64,000 nucleotides of DNA, from the NCBI RefSeq assembly GCF_000276665.1, contig NW_004955469.1, positions 12,444,142-12,508,141 on the forward strand. Reading direction: 5' to 3'. The notes below the pieces were generated by a model. It made no database searches. It saw only the letters and a list, made by a program, of their open reading frames with translations, and was not told the origin of the DNA. The translations under genes were made by a program, and so were the position numbers. The stretch is from Chinchilla lanigera. Taxonomy: Eukaryota > Chordata > Mammalia > Rodentia > Chinchillidae. Below, piece by piece: positions 46,701 through 59,800 of the stretch; the stretch's first letter is position 1; each line of letters starts with the position of its first letter.

Positions 46701-48939
46701 TAGTATCATAATCATGAAATAAAGAGAACAATCTCCCCTCCTATTCCTCTCCTCAATTCCTCTCCCCAGACTCTTTCTTCAGGTGCTTTTCTCCATGTTT
46801 CTAAATAATACCCTTCTTCCTGGATTTGTAAACTTTAAATGCGATTCACTTTTTAGGGTAGAAGATGGGGGTCCGGTGCTCCTGACCTACTTTCATGTTA
46901 ATATCTTCTCTCCCTCCATTCTTCTAATACATTTATATCACAGTTTTATTAAATCAATATTCAATTTTTATTTTATGACAATCATGTATGTATTGTTCAC
47001 TGCTGAGTGAAAAAATACTCTTGGATTACATTTTCTTCTATAACTCTTTGTTCTTCTAGGAGTTAATAATTACCTCATTTCTTCTTCTGTGTAGCCTGTC
47101 ATTATCCTAATAATTCTTTGAAAATCTCTCCAGCAGAATTGAAAACCCCTCTGAATATTGTCTTGTCCATGAATAAGCAATCTGATAAACTGCTGGTTCC
47201 ATGTCCCCCACAGCCCACTCCTGTTCCCCTCGGGACTGTGTGCTCTCCCGCTCGGCTCTATGGCTCTGGTGTGTGGACTCTCCTGCCTCCATGTAGTATT
47301 GACTCTCCTGTTTGCTGGATTCCAACTCTTCCTTCCTCTTGTTTTATGCCCTGGGAGTACACACGTTGGTTTCCTAATTGGGTGCATTCTCTACAAAATC
47401 AAACACCCATAGACTAGACACTTTGGCCTTATAAGGTGCCTGGTAACCAAAGATTTGTCTACTAGTGGGGTCTTCGGTTTTCATATTGCCAGAGATAACT
47501 TCCAATTCCCAGCTCTCCATTCAACCTGCATGCGAGAGTTTGGTGCCAACTTCGGAGTGTCTCATTTGCTTCATGGTGCAATCTTCAACTCAAGCTCTAG
47601 CCAGGTGTCTTAAAAAGATGTCTCTGGTCTGAAGGATGGAAGAGATAGATTGATTGGGATGGAAGCAGATCCACTCTGGAGAAATTTGTTGAAGGTAATC
47701 AGTGAGGTCAAGGCCACCCTGGCCATTTTCACTTTAATACATATCTGAAGGTAGCCTTTCCCTTAAGGGAAAGGTGAAGATAATAAAGTGAGGACACTTT
47801 ATTTCTGTGCAGTGGGAAATTTTTGCAAATTCTATTTTTGTTAAAATAAGGCACTTTCCTCCCATATTGGCACTAGATCAACATGGGTGTAGATGACATC
47901 AGTTAGACAAGCTCTCAGCAGGATATAATTTGCAATATATTAAACCTCTGGACTCTGAAATCAATTATGATCAATCTAGCCTCAAATTTCCAAGGAACAT
48001 AACCCAGTGTAGTATTAGCATTTTTAAAGTATAAACTTGATATTTTAACACAAGCATTAACTCCAATGTGGCAATGGAGGCATATTCTTTGTTCAAAAGA
48101 AATAGATATTATGGTTGGGGAGGAAGCATTCAGCTTGGTCATACCTACCTCTAGTCTAAGCTACTAAGTCAAGGAAGAGCAGATGAGTTGAAGATGAGGC
48201 AGACAGAGACAGAGAAACAAGTATTCTCAGAGCCGTAGCAGAACCCAATTTGCCAGTGAATATACAGGGGGAAGAGAAGGCTTCTTGTACTTAGTTTGTG
48301 GAAAATGACCCAGAAGCCAAGAAGACTGGTGACTGGATTCCAGTGTCCCTCAGCTGACTGAGCAAATATGGACCAACCTTTGCTTAGTCCAGGGGTACTT
48401 TTTTGCATGGAGGGCCAAATGAATGGGGAGAGGGAGTTCTTTTCTGGACTGAGTGCTGGTCAATACTCTCAGTTTCTTTGCTGACCGGGGAGTGGTAGGA
48501 ATCCTGGAGGAAAGTCATCTTGGCTTTGAAGTAGCAGAGGAAGGGACTGCTGGGCAGAGTGGAAAGATGGTCTGGACACAGGAAAACCGATTTCAAAATG
48601 ATGAGGACCAAATAAGTCAGATAATAGCTTTCATAAGAGAATACAGATCGTGATCTATTAGAGTTAATAACAAGGTAATGTACCTCTATGGGGAAGAAAA
48701 AAGAAGTCAATGAAATGACAGGAAATTTGGGTGTAAGATAATATTTGTAAATGTAGAGATGAGAATAAAACAGAGGAGACCATAAGCCTGAAATAACAAT
48801 TTCTTTCAGTCATTTGGGAAATGGCTACTGCATGATTTCTCTTTGCCAAGCATTTTGCTTTATACTGAGGGGATAGCAACAAATAAGACATACCTATGCT
48901 CACAGTCTAGCAATATATACAGATATCAAGCAAGTAATT
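43723..48939. other. Intergenic, no gene seen
   Basis: 46580-47060 is AT-rich and probably an old LINE or LTR remnant; the rest appears unique. No exon pattern found on either strand. Confidence 0.45.
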
Positions 48940-51232
48940 AAAAGCATGTTAACTCAGCCAACTACAAACAGAAGGGAACTTCTTCAACTGACAAATGACA
49001 GCTATGCAAACCCTGACAAATGGTATCTGTTAAAACGCCTAAGTTACCATCATATTTAATGGTGAAAGACTGGGTATTTTCTGCCAAGATCAAGAACAAA
49101 GGGATGCCTGCTCTCTGCACTCTTATTCAGTATTACACTAGAAATTCTAACCAGGATGATTAAGCAAGAAAAAGAAATAAGTGGCACAAAATTAGGAGAA
49201 AATAAAACTCCTCCAGTTTCAGATGACAGGATTTTGTGTAATGTAAAATCCTAAGGAACTCCTTAAAAGATGGTTAGACTAATAAACAAATTTAGCAAGG
49301 TTGTAGGGTATAAGATCAGTATACAAAAATCAAATTTATTTCTATACACTAGCAAGGAACAATCTGAAAATGAAATTAAGAAAATAATTTCACTTACAAG
49401 AGCATCTAAAATAACATAATGCCTAGGGATAAATTTAACAAAGAAAATGTAGGTCTTGCACACTGAAAACAGGAGAATATTTTAAAGAGAAATTAAAGAA
49501 AACATTAAAAAGTGGAAAGACATCTCATATTCATAAATCAAAAACTTCACATTGTGGAGATAACAATATTTCCCAAGTTAATCTGTAGGTTTAATGTTCT
49601 CCATCAAAATTCCAGCTGCCCCTTTCTTTTCACCATAAATTGACAAGCAGATCCTAAAATTCATACCTAAATGCATACTGGTGGCCTTTCCCTTCTTTGT
49701 CCCCCATAAATTGACAAGTTAATCCTAAAATTCATGTGCAAATTCAAGGAACTCAGAATAGCCAAAATAATCTTCAACAATTTAGTTGAAAGACTCATGT
49801 TTCCTAACTTCAAACTTTACCACAGAACCACGGTAATCAACATAGGGTGGTACCAGCCTAAGATCTGACACATAAATGTATGCAATGGCAATGAAAACCT
49901 GGTTATAAATCCTTACACTGTGATAAGCTGATGTTCCTAAAGGGTGCTAAGACAATACAATGGAAGAAAGAATTGTTTTTCTCAACAAGTGGTGATGTGG
50001 TGATATTCAGTGGGAAAACTGAATATCCACATGCAAAAGAATGAAATTAGACTCCTGCTTTAAACATATTTTTTAAAATGACCTCAAAATAGCTAAACGA
50101 TAGAATTTTTAGAAGAAAAACAGGTGTAAATATTTGCGACCGTGGCTTAGGAAATAACGGTTTAGATATCCCACAAAAGGGTAAGTGATAAAAGAAGTAG
50201 ATACGTTGAACTTCATCAAAATTAAAAACTCATGTACTGCAAATGATACTGTCAAAAAACTGAAAAGACAACCTGCAGAATGGGAGAAAAAAATTTAAAT
50301 TACATACACAATAAGGAACTAGTAACTAGAATAGCAACAGGATAAATAACCCAATTTAAGATGGGCAAAGGATCTAAATAAATTTTTCTCCACAGAAATG
50401 GTTACTGAATGATACACAAGTGGTCTTTAAGTGCATGAAAGATGACCAAGGTCATTTGTCATCACAGAAATGCAAATCGAAATCACAGTGAAATATCACT
50501 TCACACCCTCTAGCACAGTCGAAATATGGAGATGAATAACAACAAAAAGTTTTGGTGAGGGTGTGAAGGAGTTGTAACTTTGATTCACTGCTGGTGGGAA
50601 TAGAGATGGTGCTTTGAAAGAACAGCTCTTCAAAACGTTACACATAGAATTACTATATGATCATGCATTTCCATTCCTAGGCATACAGCCAAGTAAAATG
50701 AAAACACATATCCACCCCCAAACTTGCACATGAACATTTATAGTAATACTATTAACAATAGTCTAAAAGAAAAAACAACCTAAACATCTATCAACTGATG
50801 AATAGGTGAATAAAATAAGGGTATAGCAACAAAATATCATTTGGCACTAAAAAGGAATGCTATATTAACACAACCCTGAAAAAGAACATATTTATACATG
50901 GATGGACCCTGAAAACACAATGCAAAGTGAAAGAATCCAGTCACAATGGACAACATCTTTCATGATTCCATTTATATGTAATGCCCAGACATTGGAAATC
51001 TACAGATTTAGATGGTAGAGTAGTGGTTTCCTAGGACTCAAGGTGGGATCAACTATGACTGTTAAATGGCCGTAGGATTTCTTTTTGTACTGGTGAAAAA
51101 TGTTCTAAAAATATATTGTGGTGACGGTTACTGTGACTACACTAAAAACCTCTGAACTCTATAATTTAAATGGGTGACCTGTATGTATGATGGGTGATAA
51201 ATATATCTCGATAAATCTCTAAAAAATAGAAG
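48940..51232 (+). mobile_element. Old L1, ORF2 3' half and 3' UTR, about 2.3 kb
   Basis: Ordered ORF2 blocks: CATATTTAATGGTGAAAGAC, AAGAAAAAGAAATAAGTGGC, TTCATAAATCAAAAAC and ACCACAGAACCACGGTAATC. The 3' UTR follows with GGTGACGGTTACTGTGACTA and a terminus CTCGATAAATCTCTAAAAAA near 51232. No insertion is recognised inside it. Frame is lost throughout. Confidence 0.85.
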
Positions 51233-53052
51233 GACTAGGCAACAAAATAAAGAGTGTGGAGTGCTATGCTGGGGAAGGGGAGTGTGTCAGCATGTCATTT
51301 AGGGATCCCACTGAGCTAAGATACGGAGAATCAAGAGTCTGGGTGACTAACACTCCAAGCAGAGCGATCAATAAAGGAAAAGCCCTGAAGCTGGAAAAAA
51401 CACCGATAGTAGAATGAAACAATGCACCCAGGTGTGGTGGGAGTCAAGGCAGGAATAAGATGTGGTTAGACTTGTGGGCAGGGGCCAGAGAATGCAGGCT
51501 CTTGGGGTCCATGTTAATGTTTCTAGGCTTGTCCTGTACAACAATCAGATGTCGCTGAAGGGTTTTAATCTAGGGAAGGCAATGGGTGCACCTGCATTTT
51601 TAAATACTTATTTGGTTTGCAGGTAATTGATTTGAGGGATATGAATAAATGTAAAAAAATTAGATTGGAAACAATATGAAAGTCAGGAAGAAAGATGATG
51701 CCCTAAGAAATCTAAATTAAAGGGGTTTGAAGAGAGAGTGGGTGGGAGGGTATGGAGACAATGGGCTCTTCCAGGAAGTTTGGCTGTAACAGAGGACAGA
51801 GATGCAACTATAGCTGGAGGGGAATATGAGCTAGAAGAAATCTGAAAGACAGACATACTTGAATGGGAATTGGAAAGCTCCAAAGAGAGACAGGTTTAGT
51901 ATTCAGAAGACAGAGGAGAGAACTCATTCAATCAAGCCCCTGCAAAGGCGGATGGTAATGAGATACAGAACACCCTCAGAGGGACATGCTTGCTAACATA
52001 ACAGGAGGAAGGAGGAGATGGCTGCTGATGAAGGTGGATTTGTAGGCTTGGAGGAAGAAATTCTTCATTCTCCTTCCTCCAGTTCTGCAAATCAGCTCAT
52101 GGGACAAGAGTGGATAGATATGCTTTAATAATGTGATGTCAGAGGCTGTGATTAATTTACAGAACCAGAGGGGCATTATTAGAGTTGATGATAGACATTA
52201 AGGAGAGACTGAAATATACATAACCACACATTGCCTACTTCCTATATTATCATCAAAACAGAAAGAGTAGTAAGATTAGTTAAGAGAGAATTGGGACCCT
52301 AAATGGAGAAGATAGTGAGGAAGAATTTAGTTACTTTAAAAGCTTTAGCATTTAGGTCTTGTGTGCCAAATAAGCTTAAAGATACAATTGAAGAGTCATT
52401 TTTGATATTAAAAATTATGCAGATTGAACCAGGCATGTTAAAACTGGAAATGATCTATTTTTTTAAAGGAGTGAAAGGGGAATTCAAGAGGATCCAGTCG
52501 AGTCCAATTAACTATGATCTTTGCCAGTTGGTTATTTGTGGTCATTAGGAAGCAGCACTGTTCATGAGGAAATCTTTATGCTAAGGTGTTATTTCTTTAT
52601 GGAGACAAGGTCTTTCTTGTGATTTCAAGGTAATGACTGGTAGATGAAATAAGCACTATTTACAAAAACAACAGTTTCAGAAGGCCTTGATCACAGGACT
52701 GCTGTATGGAGAACTATTTATCAAAGGGACACTGGCACATAGAAAATGGACAACAGGGTGTCTCAGATGAGAATTGACAGGGATAACTAAAACAATGGCC
52801 TGGGGTGAGACAACAAAGGCATCCTCAAGCACTTCAAGGCCTGGCATGCCCAGTCCTTTTTTTGGTAGTAGAACTAGAAGCAGGGGTAAAAAGTTCCAGG
52901 GAAATAGATTGCTGCCCCCGGATAAAGAATACCGAACACCTGGAGATGTCCATCAGTGAGGAACACTTGAGCTCCTCTGTCTTAGAGGATTCTCAAAACT
53001 CTATTGGAGCTTCTGCTACAACAAGGTGGGTGTGGACTACGTAACTCTAAGG
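51233..53052. other. Intergenic, downstream of CAPN13, no gene seen
   Basis: A-rich, purine-rich + strand. An 81-codon open frame at 52303-52548 has no recognisable homology. Confidence 0.45.
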
Positions 53053-53239
53053 CAGTGATGGTGAACCTTTTAGAGATGAGTGCTCAAACTGCAACCCCAA
53101 AACTCACTTGTTTATTGCAAAGCACCAATACTGCAATTAAACATGAACACTGCTGTTTTAGTTTAGAAAAAACAACTCATACATTAATATCTTTTGTTTT
53201 GTAAAACAACACATGTGCCATAAGTTTGCCACCTACGGT
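53053..53239 (+). mobile_element. Non-autonomous hAT-like DNA transposon (MITE), 187 bp
   Basis: The element begins CAGTGATGGTGAACC and ends with an imperfect inverted copy (GTTTGCCACCTACGGT). It is flanked by near-identical 8-bp sequences, CTCTAAGG at 53045-53052 and ACCTAAGG at 53240-53247. Imperfect terminal inverted repeats plus an 8-bp target duplication are the signature of hAT elements. It has no coding capacity. The exact family is not recognised with confidence. Confidence 0.65.
53111..53116 (-). promoter_or_regulatory. CAPN13: Candidate CAPN13 poly(A) signal AATAAA
   Basis: Reading the minus strand from the CAPN13 stop, the first AATAAA I find is here, about 665 nt downstream, inside the hAT-like element. 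Use of this signal is inference. Weaker variant signals nearer the stop cannot be excluded. Confidence 0.3.
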
Positions 53240-53780
53240 ACCTAAGGTCTGTTCCATGACAATAAATTTAGAGGAAATGTGACATGGGTATTTGTTCTTC
53301 AGCACACACATGCTGGATGTAGAAACACTGACTGCTACAAAGTATCCTGATCAGCCCAAAGCTGCATAGTGAGGCAATGGTAGAGTAGGGGCTGAATCCA
53401 ACTCCATTCTCCCCAAGTATGTTTATCCTTCTATTGCAGCACACCATTCTCTTTCCACCATTTCTACTGCTTTGCCTGTGATTAGTGGTTTCCTTTTTGA
53501 AATTTCAATTAAGAGTTCTAAATCTTTTGTTCATGACTTTTACACCATACCTCTTCAGGAAAGTCCCCTGGTCCACATGACCTAGATGAAATCTATAGCA
53601 CTGGCCTTGAAACTTAGGGGTCCTAAGTTGCTGAGCCTTGGGAGTTCTGTAACCTTGAGGAGGTTTCCCAGGGAAAGTTATGTATAGTTCCTGGAGGAAA
53701 TGGGAATGCTCACAGGAAGGAGACAGAATTCCAAACCACCATATCTTACCTTGTGCATGGGGTCTGCTCTGCTCCTTGCC

Positions 53781-53807
53781 TCAGTTGTACATGACCAGAT
53801 TCATCCA
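53781..53807 (-). CDS. CAPN13: CAPN13 last coding exon and stop
   Basis: 27 nt after acceptor [16 protein letters not shown] and TGA. Very short terminal coding exons of this kind are typical of calpain genes. The 3' UTR continues to lower coordinates; its end is not defined by the sequence alone. Confidence 0.9.
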   Translation of the reverse strand, partial: WMNLVMYN

Positions 53808-56800
53808 CTGAGAAATAAGCATGACAATGCTTTAAGCTTGTTTACTTCCTATAGAGAGATGTGTGAGTCCTATCCTCCTCCCTTGGAAGATCTCAGTTCA
53901 GTCTCATCACCCCTTTTCAGGTAATTCTAACCCAAGTCCAAGGTCTAAGCCCCCTGTTACAACATATCTTCTGCTATTCCCTCAAAAGCCAGGCAGTGAG
54001 AAGTATATCTAAGGTGGACCAGTTGGCCAGTTGGGAGGCTCTAAAATTCAGTGGGAGCAAATTTAATGTACAGTGAGCTCAGCGGGCTGTTATTCAGTTC
54101 CCTCTTGGATTTATGACTCCCACATAATCCTCTGCTTTATTAAGCTATTGGAAAAAAATAAAATCTGTCTGCCAAGATCCTAAAGCAGCCTGGCAGCCAG
54201 CAATATATAAAGGCAGTAATTGGAGGCAGGGGGGCCAGCAACTTGGCTGGCCTTTGATGGACTGTTCAATATCCTCAGGGAGAAAAATGCCCCCTGGAAG
54301 TAGATCAGGGAAGGCAGCCCTGGGGCTGTGCCTGGCCTTGGCAAGGGAAGGTGCCTCACCTCCATTTCTGTCAGGTAGAGTCCTTTCCCGTCCTTGGAGA
54401 GATTATGGAATGTCTCTAGGATAAAGAAGGAAAAGTTTCCACTGACTGAGGAGAAGGGGATCGGAGCAGGTCAGGGCCCAGGAGAGGACAGAAGTGCTGT
54501 GGGGATTCTGAGTCCACAGACTGAGCACATCCTCCATCTTCCTCTTTCTGGGAAGCTGTACATGGTGGGTCACCTGTGGGCTCAAGTTCTCAAAACAGCT
54601 CTCTGTGACTGCTCTGGCCCTTTCTCTTCCAGATTCCTTGCCCTTTGCATCCGTCTGCACTCAGCCAGGAAATGTGTGGGCTTGTCTGTCCTTCACGGGC
54701 ACAGTCTGGGGACCTGCCTAGTAGACAGGGTGAAGAGGAAACAAGAGACCTGGGATGGGGGATGTTGTGGTGGGCATGGTGTGGAAGGGAGGCCAGGGAT
54801 CCGATTTATTTTAGTGACCACACTATTAGTTCCCAGCCGCTGTTGATACTGTGCTCTTTTAGCAGGGATGCCTCAGGCAGGCCTGGGTCAGCAGGTTCTC
54901 TCCCCAGGGACACTTACTTGCCATGGCTTCCAGCCGCATCAGGAAGCAGACCAGGCTGGGGAAGCTGACCCGACCGGTGCTGTCACTGTACCGAAGGGTC
55001 ATGAGATCCAGCAGCTCACTGCTGATGGAGATGCCTATAAGGAAGTCTGGCCACAGGGTGAGCTGGTAAACAGGGAGAAGGTGGAGGTAGGGAAGGGTGG
55101 ATGCCTCTCTGTCTCTCGGGACTTGGGAAATTTGTTCAGAGTGCTCAGTGACCTCCCATCACCACTCCTGTTCAGCCAGATTTGGTGGCCATTCAGGACC
55201 TCTTTGATCTTCCAGTCTTCTCTGGCTGGGCCCTAATGACACAGTTCAGGAGCTTGGCCAGAGACCAGCTCAAGAGACAAGACAGAGTGTTCTTCGGGAG
55301 ACACACCAGCCTTCCCATTGGGATAATCCTGCGTATCATGGGGGCTGGCAGGACTTGGGGCTGCGTCTAGCCCTGGGTCTCTCTGTGGCTCTCTCTGTGG
55401 CTGATTTTATAAAGCTGCATTCCTCCTTGACCCCAGGATTCTCTGTGGGCCTTCTGCATGGATGCTGCTAGGGTGAGCAGGTGTGGTTTCCTTAGAAGAG
55501 TGAGGTTAAGTGTATATTGGCTCCCGGGGAAAGGCTGGTTCTCACAGGGGAGAGCAGCACTCAGAAGAAGGCCTCGGCTGGGCAGAAGTCACCTAGCCCT
55601 TTTTGGCCTTGTCACTTTGCAGTCTAGTTATAAGTTCCAAGGAGGCGCCAGCCACAGAGGACAGTGCAGACTGGCACACAGTTGGGCCTGCAAACCCTGG
55701 TGAGCAGCAAAAGCTTGCAAGCTGAGTCTTCTACCACGAGATGAGCCTAGTGGCCTGTGGGCCCCTGCAGCCAGAGACACATTCGATCCCCATCTCAAAA
55801 TTCCTTCAGAGAGGCCATACCACCTCTGCTCGCCACTTTTCCAATCACTCATTCACTTATGGTTACAAGGTCCTGAGGCCCTGAGCTGTTTTCAGTTGAA
55901 TTTAAACTAGTCTTTATTTTTTTCTCTTTTTATTATTCTGAACTCTTTAGTGAAGGCTCTTTTAATGATTTCTTCTTTAACTGGTCTTCAGTGGTTCTCA
56001 GGTGTGTCCCAGACAGGGGCAGGAGCACCACCTGGGTGCTAGTTGAAGCAAGATCTCCAGGCCCAGCTGGACCTCTGGATAGTAACAAAGGGAGGCTCAG
56101 CCTTCTGTGTTTTCACAAGCCCTGAGCAGGGGGCTCTGATGCCCCTCAGGGTTGAGCTCTGCGGGCCCGTGTTCTGGAGAACTAAAGGAGCATCTATGCT
56201 CCAGTGGAGAGCTCTGTATTTCTATCCCTGTCCAGACCAGGAGCCATGGGAGGGAGAATTATGGAGTTAACCTGGGGGAGCGCAATTTCACAGTTTATTG
56301 AGGAAAGTGGCCATTTCATTAACCTTTTCGTGATCCGTTTTCCCCAGTGGTACAATGGAGGCAATGATTCCTGCCCTTCTAAGGTCTCAGGGTAGTCAAG
56401 ATAATCACTTGACATGACCTACACAGGAGATCTTAGGCAGCTACACAGCCCAGACACCCTCAAAGGTATTGTTATCATTAGCCCAGGGCAGAACGCTTTT
56501 GTCTCCTTGAAGTACGCAGGTGCCATTTGATTTCATTTAGCCCCACTTTCTTCATGAAGAGGGAAGAGAAACCATCAGCCTGTCTGCGAGTATTTAACTC
56601 TGATGGCCCAGACATTGAACTGGAAGTTTCTGGAAGGTGAGCTCCATTCCTAGTAGGGTGTTTATCACAGAGGGTTATTTTCTCACAATTAGAGCTGTGC
56701 TGGGGAGAAAAAGCAGCTGCGAAAATTGACTAGCACAGAGAGCTCTGTCAGGGGCGTGATGCCTGAGCCTGGAGCCCTGGAGACCCAAGAAGGTTGTGAT

Positions 56801-59800
56801 AGAGCAGGGGTGGATGCAGGAGCTCAAGCTGCTCTCTCACCTGACTGCCCAGCCTACTGTCTTACAGCATGCTGGGAGTGAGGGCACCCTCTCCCCACAT
56901 GAGCCCAGGACACCCAGCTCCAAGGGCCCCCGCCTTACCTGTATTCTCTACGGCCTTGCCCAAGTCTGAGCTCAGGAAAACTCCAGAGCTTTTCTGGATG
57001 TTCTGGAAAACATGCTGGCATGGGAAAAGGGGAAAAGAAGAAAGAAGACATTATGAAGACCTGCAAGGTATGGGTGGGAAATCCCTTTTCCATTCCTGGA
57101 GTTTGCCTCACTAAAGCCTCGGTGGACCCAGCCCACGGCAGGCTGTCAGACGGGAGAGAGGGTGGTGTAGGCAGGAGTGGCCACCGCAGGGGCCTGTGGG
57201 TTCCCCTCTTCCAACATGCCTTCCTTCCCTCTTCCCGCCTGAGAGGGATCCCACACCTAGCACACTTTGCTGTCTTTACAAGAAGCACAGGGCTACGTGA
57301 AGAGTCTGCAAAGGGTAGTGGCCAAGAGCACAGACTTGATGAGCAAGCATCCAGGGCATAAGTCCTGGCCCAACTATTTACAAACTGTGTACCGAATCTC
57401 AGGTGTCACTGTGTCTCTCCCGGCAAATATTTAGAAGGTGTTAGGAGTGTACCTTGAACAGGAGTGAATGCTGTGTTGAAGGTATTGAGAGCAGGTTAGA
57501 CCTTGATTTGGGTCCTTGACCTGAGCGCAGCTGCAGGAAGCAGTAACTCATGCATCACTTTCCCTCCTATGGCTGACCCTCACTGTACTCCTGCTCATCA
57601 TCATGCTCCCCACGTGAGGAAGCTGCCGCGCACGCAGGAAGAGACCTGGCCTTGGGCTCCATGTGCAGCTGCTGGGAGGCCACTTTTGGTCTTTGCAGAG
57701 CTGCCCCCAGGGGTTTTCCAGCACAATCGCTCCCACAGCGGTTGAGGCTGACTGCGGAAGACAACGTGCACAGCAGCTGAAGAGGGTTTCCTTGGCCTTG
57801 CATGGCTCTTGGTGAGCAAAGGTCAGACCTCAAGTGTTCCCATTGGGTATTCTCTTATTCCTTTGGTAACTCATTGGTTTGGTCATGTAGTCAGCATTTT
57901 TTAATGCTGCTATATTACACACACTGTGGAAGGCACTGGGGACAAATGGATATGAGGAGGCCCTGCCCTGGAGGACACTGCGATTTAAAGGGGGAATGAA
58001 TATGCCAACAATTTCCGTGCCCTGCAAGAAACCAAGTGACCAGGGTCCCTGACCTCTGTGATGCATCCTGGCAGAGCCACACAGATGCTCTTTCCTCTCA
58101 GCCTTTAATTATTCCATAGATATTTACAGACATGGTTAGACTTCCAGTATGCTGGTGCTTTCTTATTTTTTTAATTAATTAATTAATTTTTTGCCTTTCG
58201 AGACAGGGTCTCAGTACACAGTTCAGGCTGGCCTTGAGCTCACTTTGCAGCCCAGGCTGGTCTCGAGCTTGCAACGATCTTCCTGCCTCAGCCTCCCGAG
58301 TTCTGGGATTGCAGGCGTGCACCACCACCCCCTGTTCTTATTTTTTAAAAGCATGTTATACTTTTATTTAGTGTATGTGTACATATTACAGGAGAAATTA
58401 TGAGAAATAGTCACTAGGGTAGGTGTTAATAGTTTTCTTTGGGTAAGGTAATGTGTTATTTTTAAGCTTATTTTTGTTCATCTGTATTTTCTCCTATGAA
58501 CAGGCGTTGCTTTTATAGCAAGGAAAAGTTATTTTTAAGTACAAAGCAGTAAGACTGCAGAGTGTGGCTTGTGCTGGCAGATGTAGGTCCACGTGTTAGG
58601 AGCCAGAGGGGCACTACTCATGTCAGGGAGGCCAGCAAGGAGGGCTCCACAGGCAGTGTTTGAGGCTGGACTAAATGTGCGCATGCGTTGGCAAGGCTCA
58701 GGGTGCAGGGGAGGAGAAGAAAGCGCAGGCCAAAGGCGCAAGGGCATAGTGTATATATGGAACGGGAAGTTGTCTTGTCGTTGGGCTCAGAGGAAGGCGA
58801 ATGAGTAAAAAGGGTTTCTCCATGACTCAAAAGTAGGGGCCCAAAGCAGAGGGTCTCGTGTGCTGCTCTCATGACTTAGACTTTGTCCTGAGGGCAATGA
58901 GGAGGCCACAGTCAGGCCATAGCCAGCTGTCTGTGCTTTGGGCAGATGCTCTGGCAGAAGCATCGGACGAGAATGGGGTGGCCTCACAGACTGAGTCTGG
59001 GGAGGAACAAGGAGCACCCTGCCAGCTGACCGTTCTAGCTATGGTGACTCCTATCTCTCCTCCAGCCTCCCAACCTCTTGGCCCTTTCCTGCAATATGAC
59101 CTCTGGGAGCAGGGTGAGGCTTCCTCTCCTTGTATACCCCTCAATCCCGATGCAGGGTTGGATACTCCATAAATATTTGCAAAACTGGATAAAATAAGAA
59201 GGTTAGTTGGAGAGAACAGGCCTCTACCTGGCAGTGGACAAGACGCCTCCACAGTCTCGCAAACTCCTCACGGTCAAGCCGCCCATTCACCTTCAGCTGG
59301 ATAAGGAGTTAAGAGTTAACCGGTGTGGGGTCCCCTGAGCAGTGGCTGCTGGTCTCGCCAACACAGCCAGAGCAGCTCCATCTGTCAGCTACTAAGCAGT
59401 TTGTCCGGTGTCTCTGAGACAGCCTGGTATCACCTACAAATGGCCCCATGCCAGCTCACTCCCACAGTATCTGAAGGTGACCTGATTTAGATTTGCTTTA
59501 CAGAGGAAAACAGGCAAGGAGGAGGAATGCCTGGGAGAGGGAGGCTGCTTCCACTTGCATCTAGAGGACAGGGTGACACAGACGTGGCCTCCATCCATTG
59601 GATGGGACACTGGCAAGAAGGATGGGGATGAGCACGAAGGGCCCTGCAACTCTGGATGCAGTGGTGACGGATGATTGTGCCAATCTGGGGCACACATGGG
59701 TGCAAGGAATGCTTTCTGTGTATTGATACCAGCCCTGGCCACCCCACAGGATGGGGACACTAATGACTGGGCGGGGGGAGAACTGGCCTCTGAGAACTAG

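Noticed and set aside
1..53052. CRISPR arrays, bacterial operons or other prokaryotic systems
   Set aside because: No regularly spaced direct repeats and no dense coding; SINE, LINE and LTR content is plainly mammalian.
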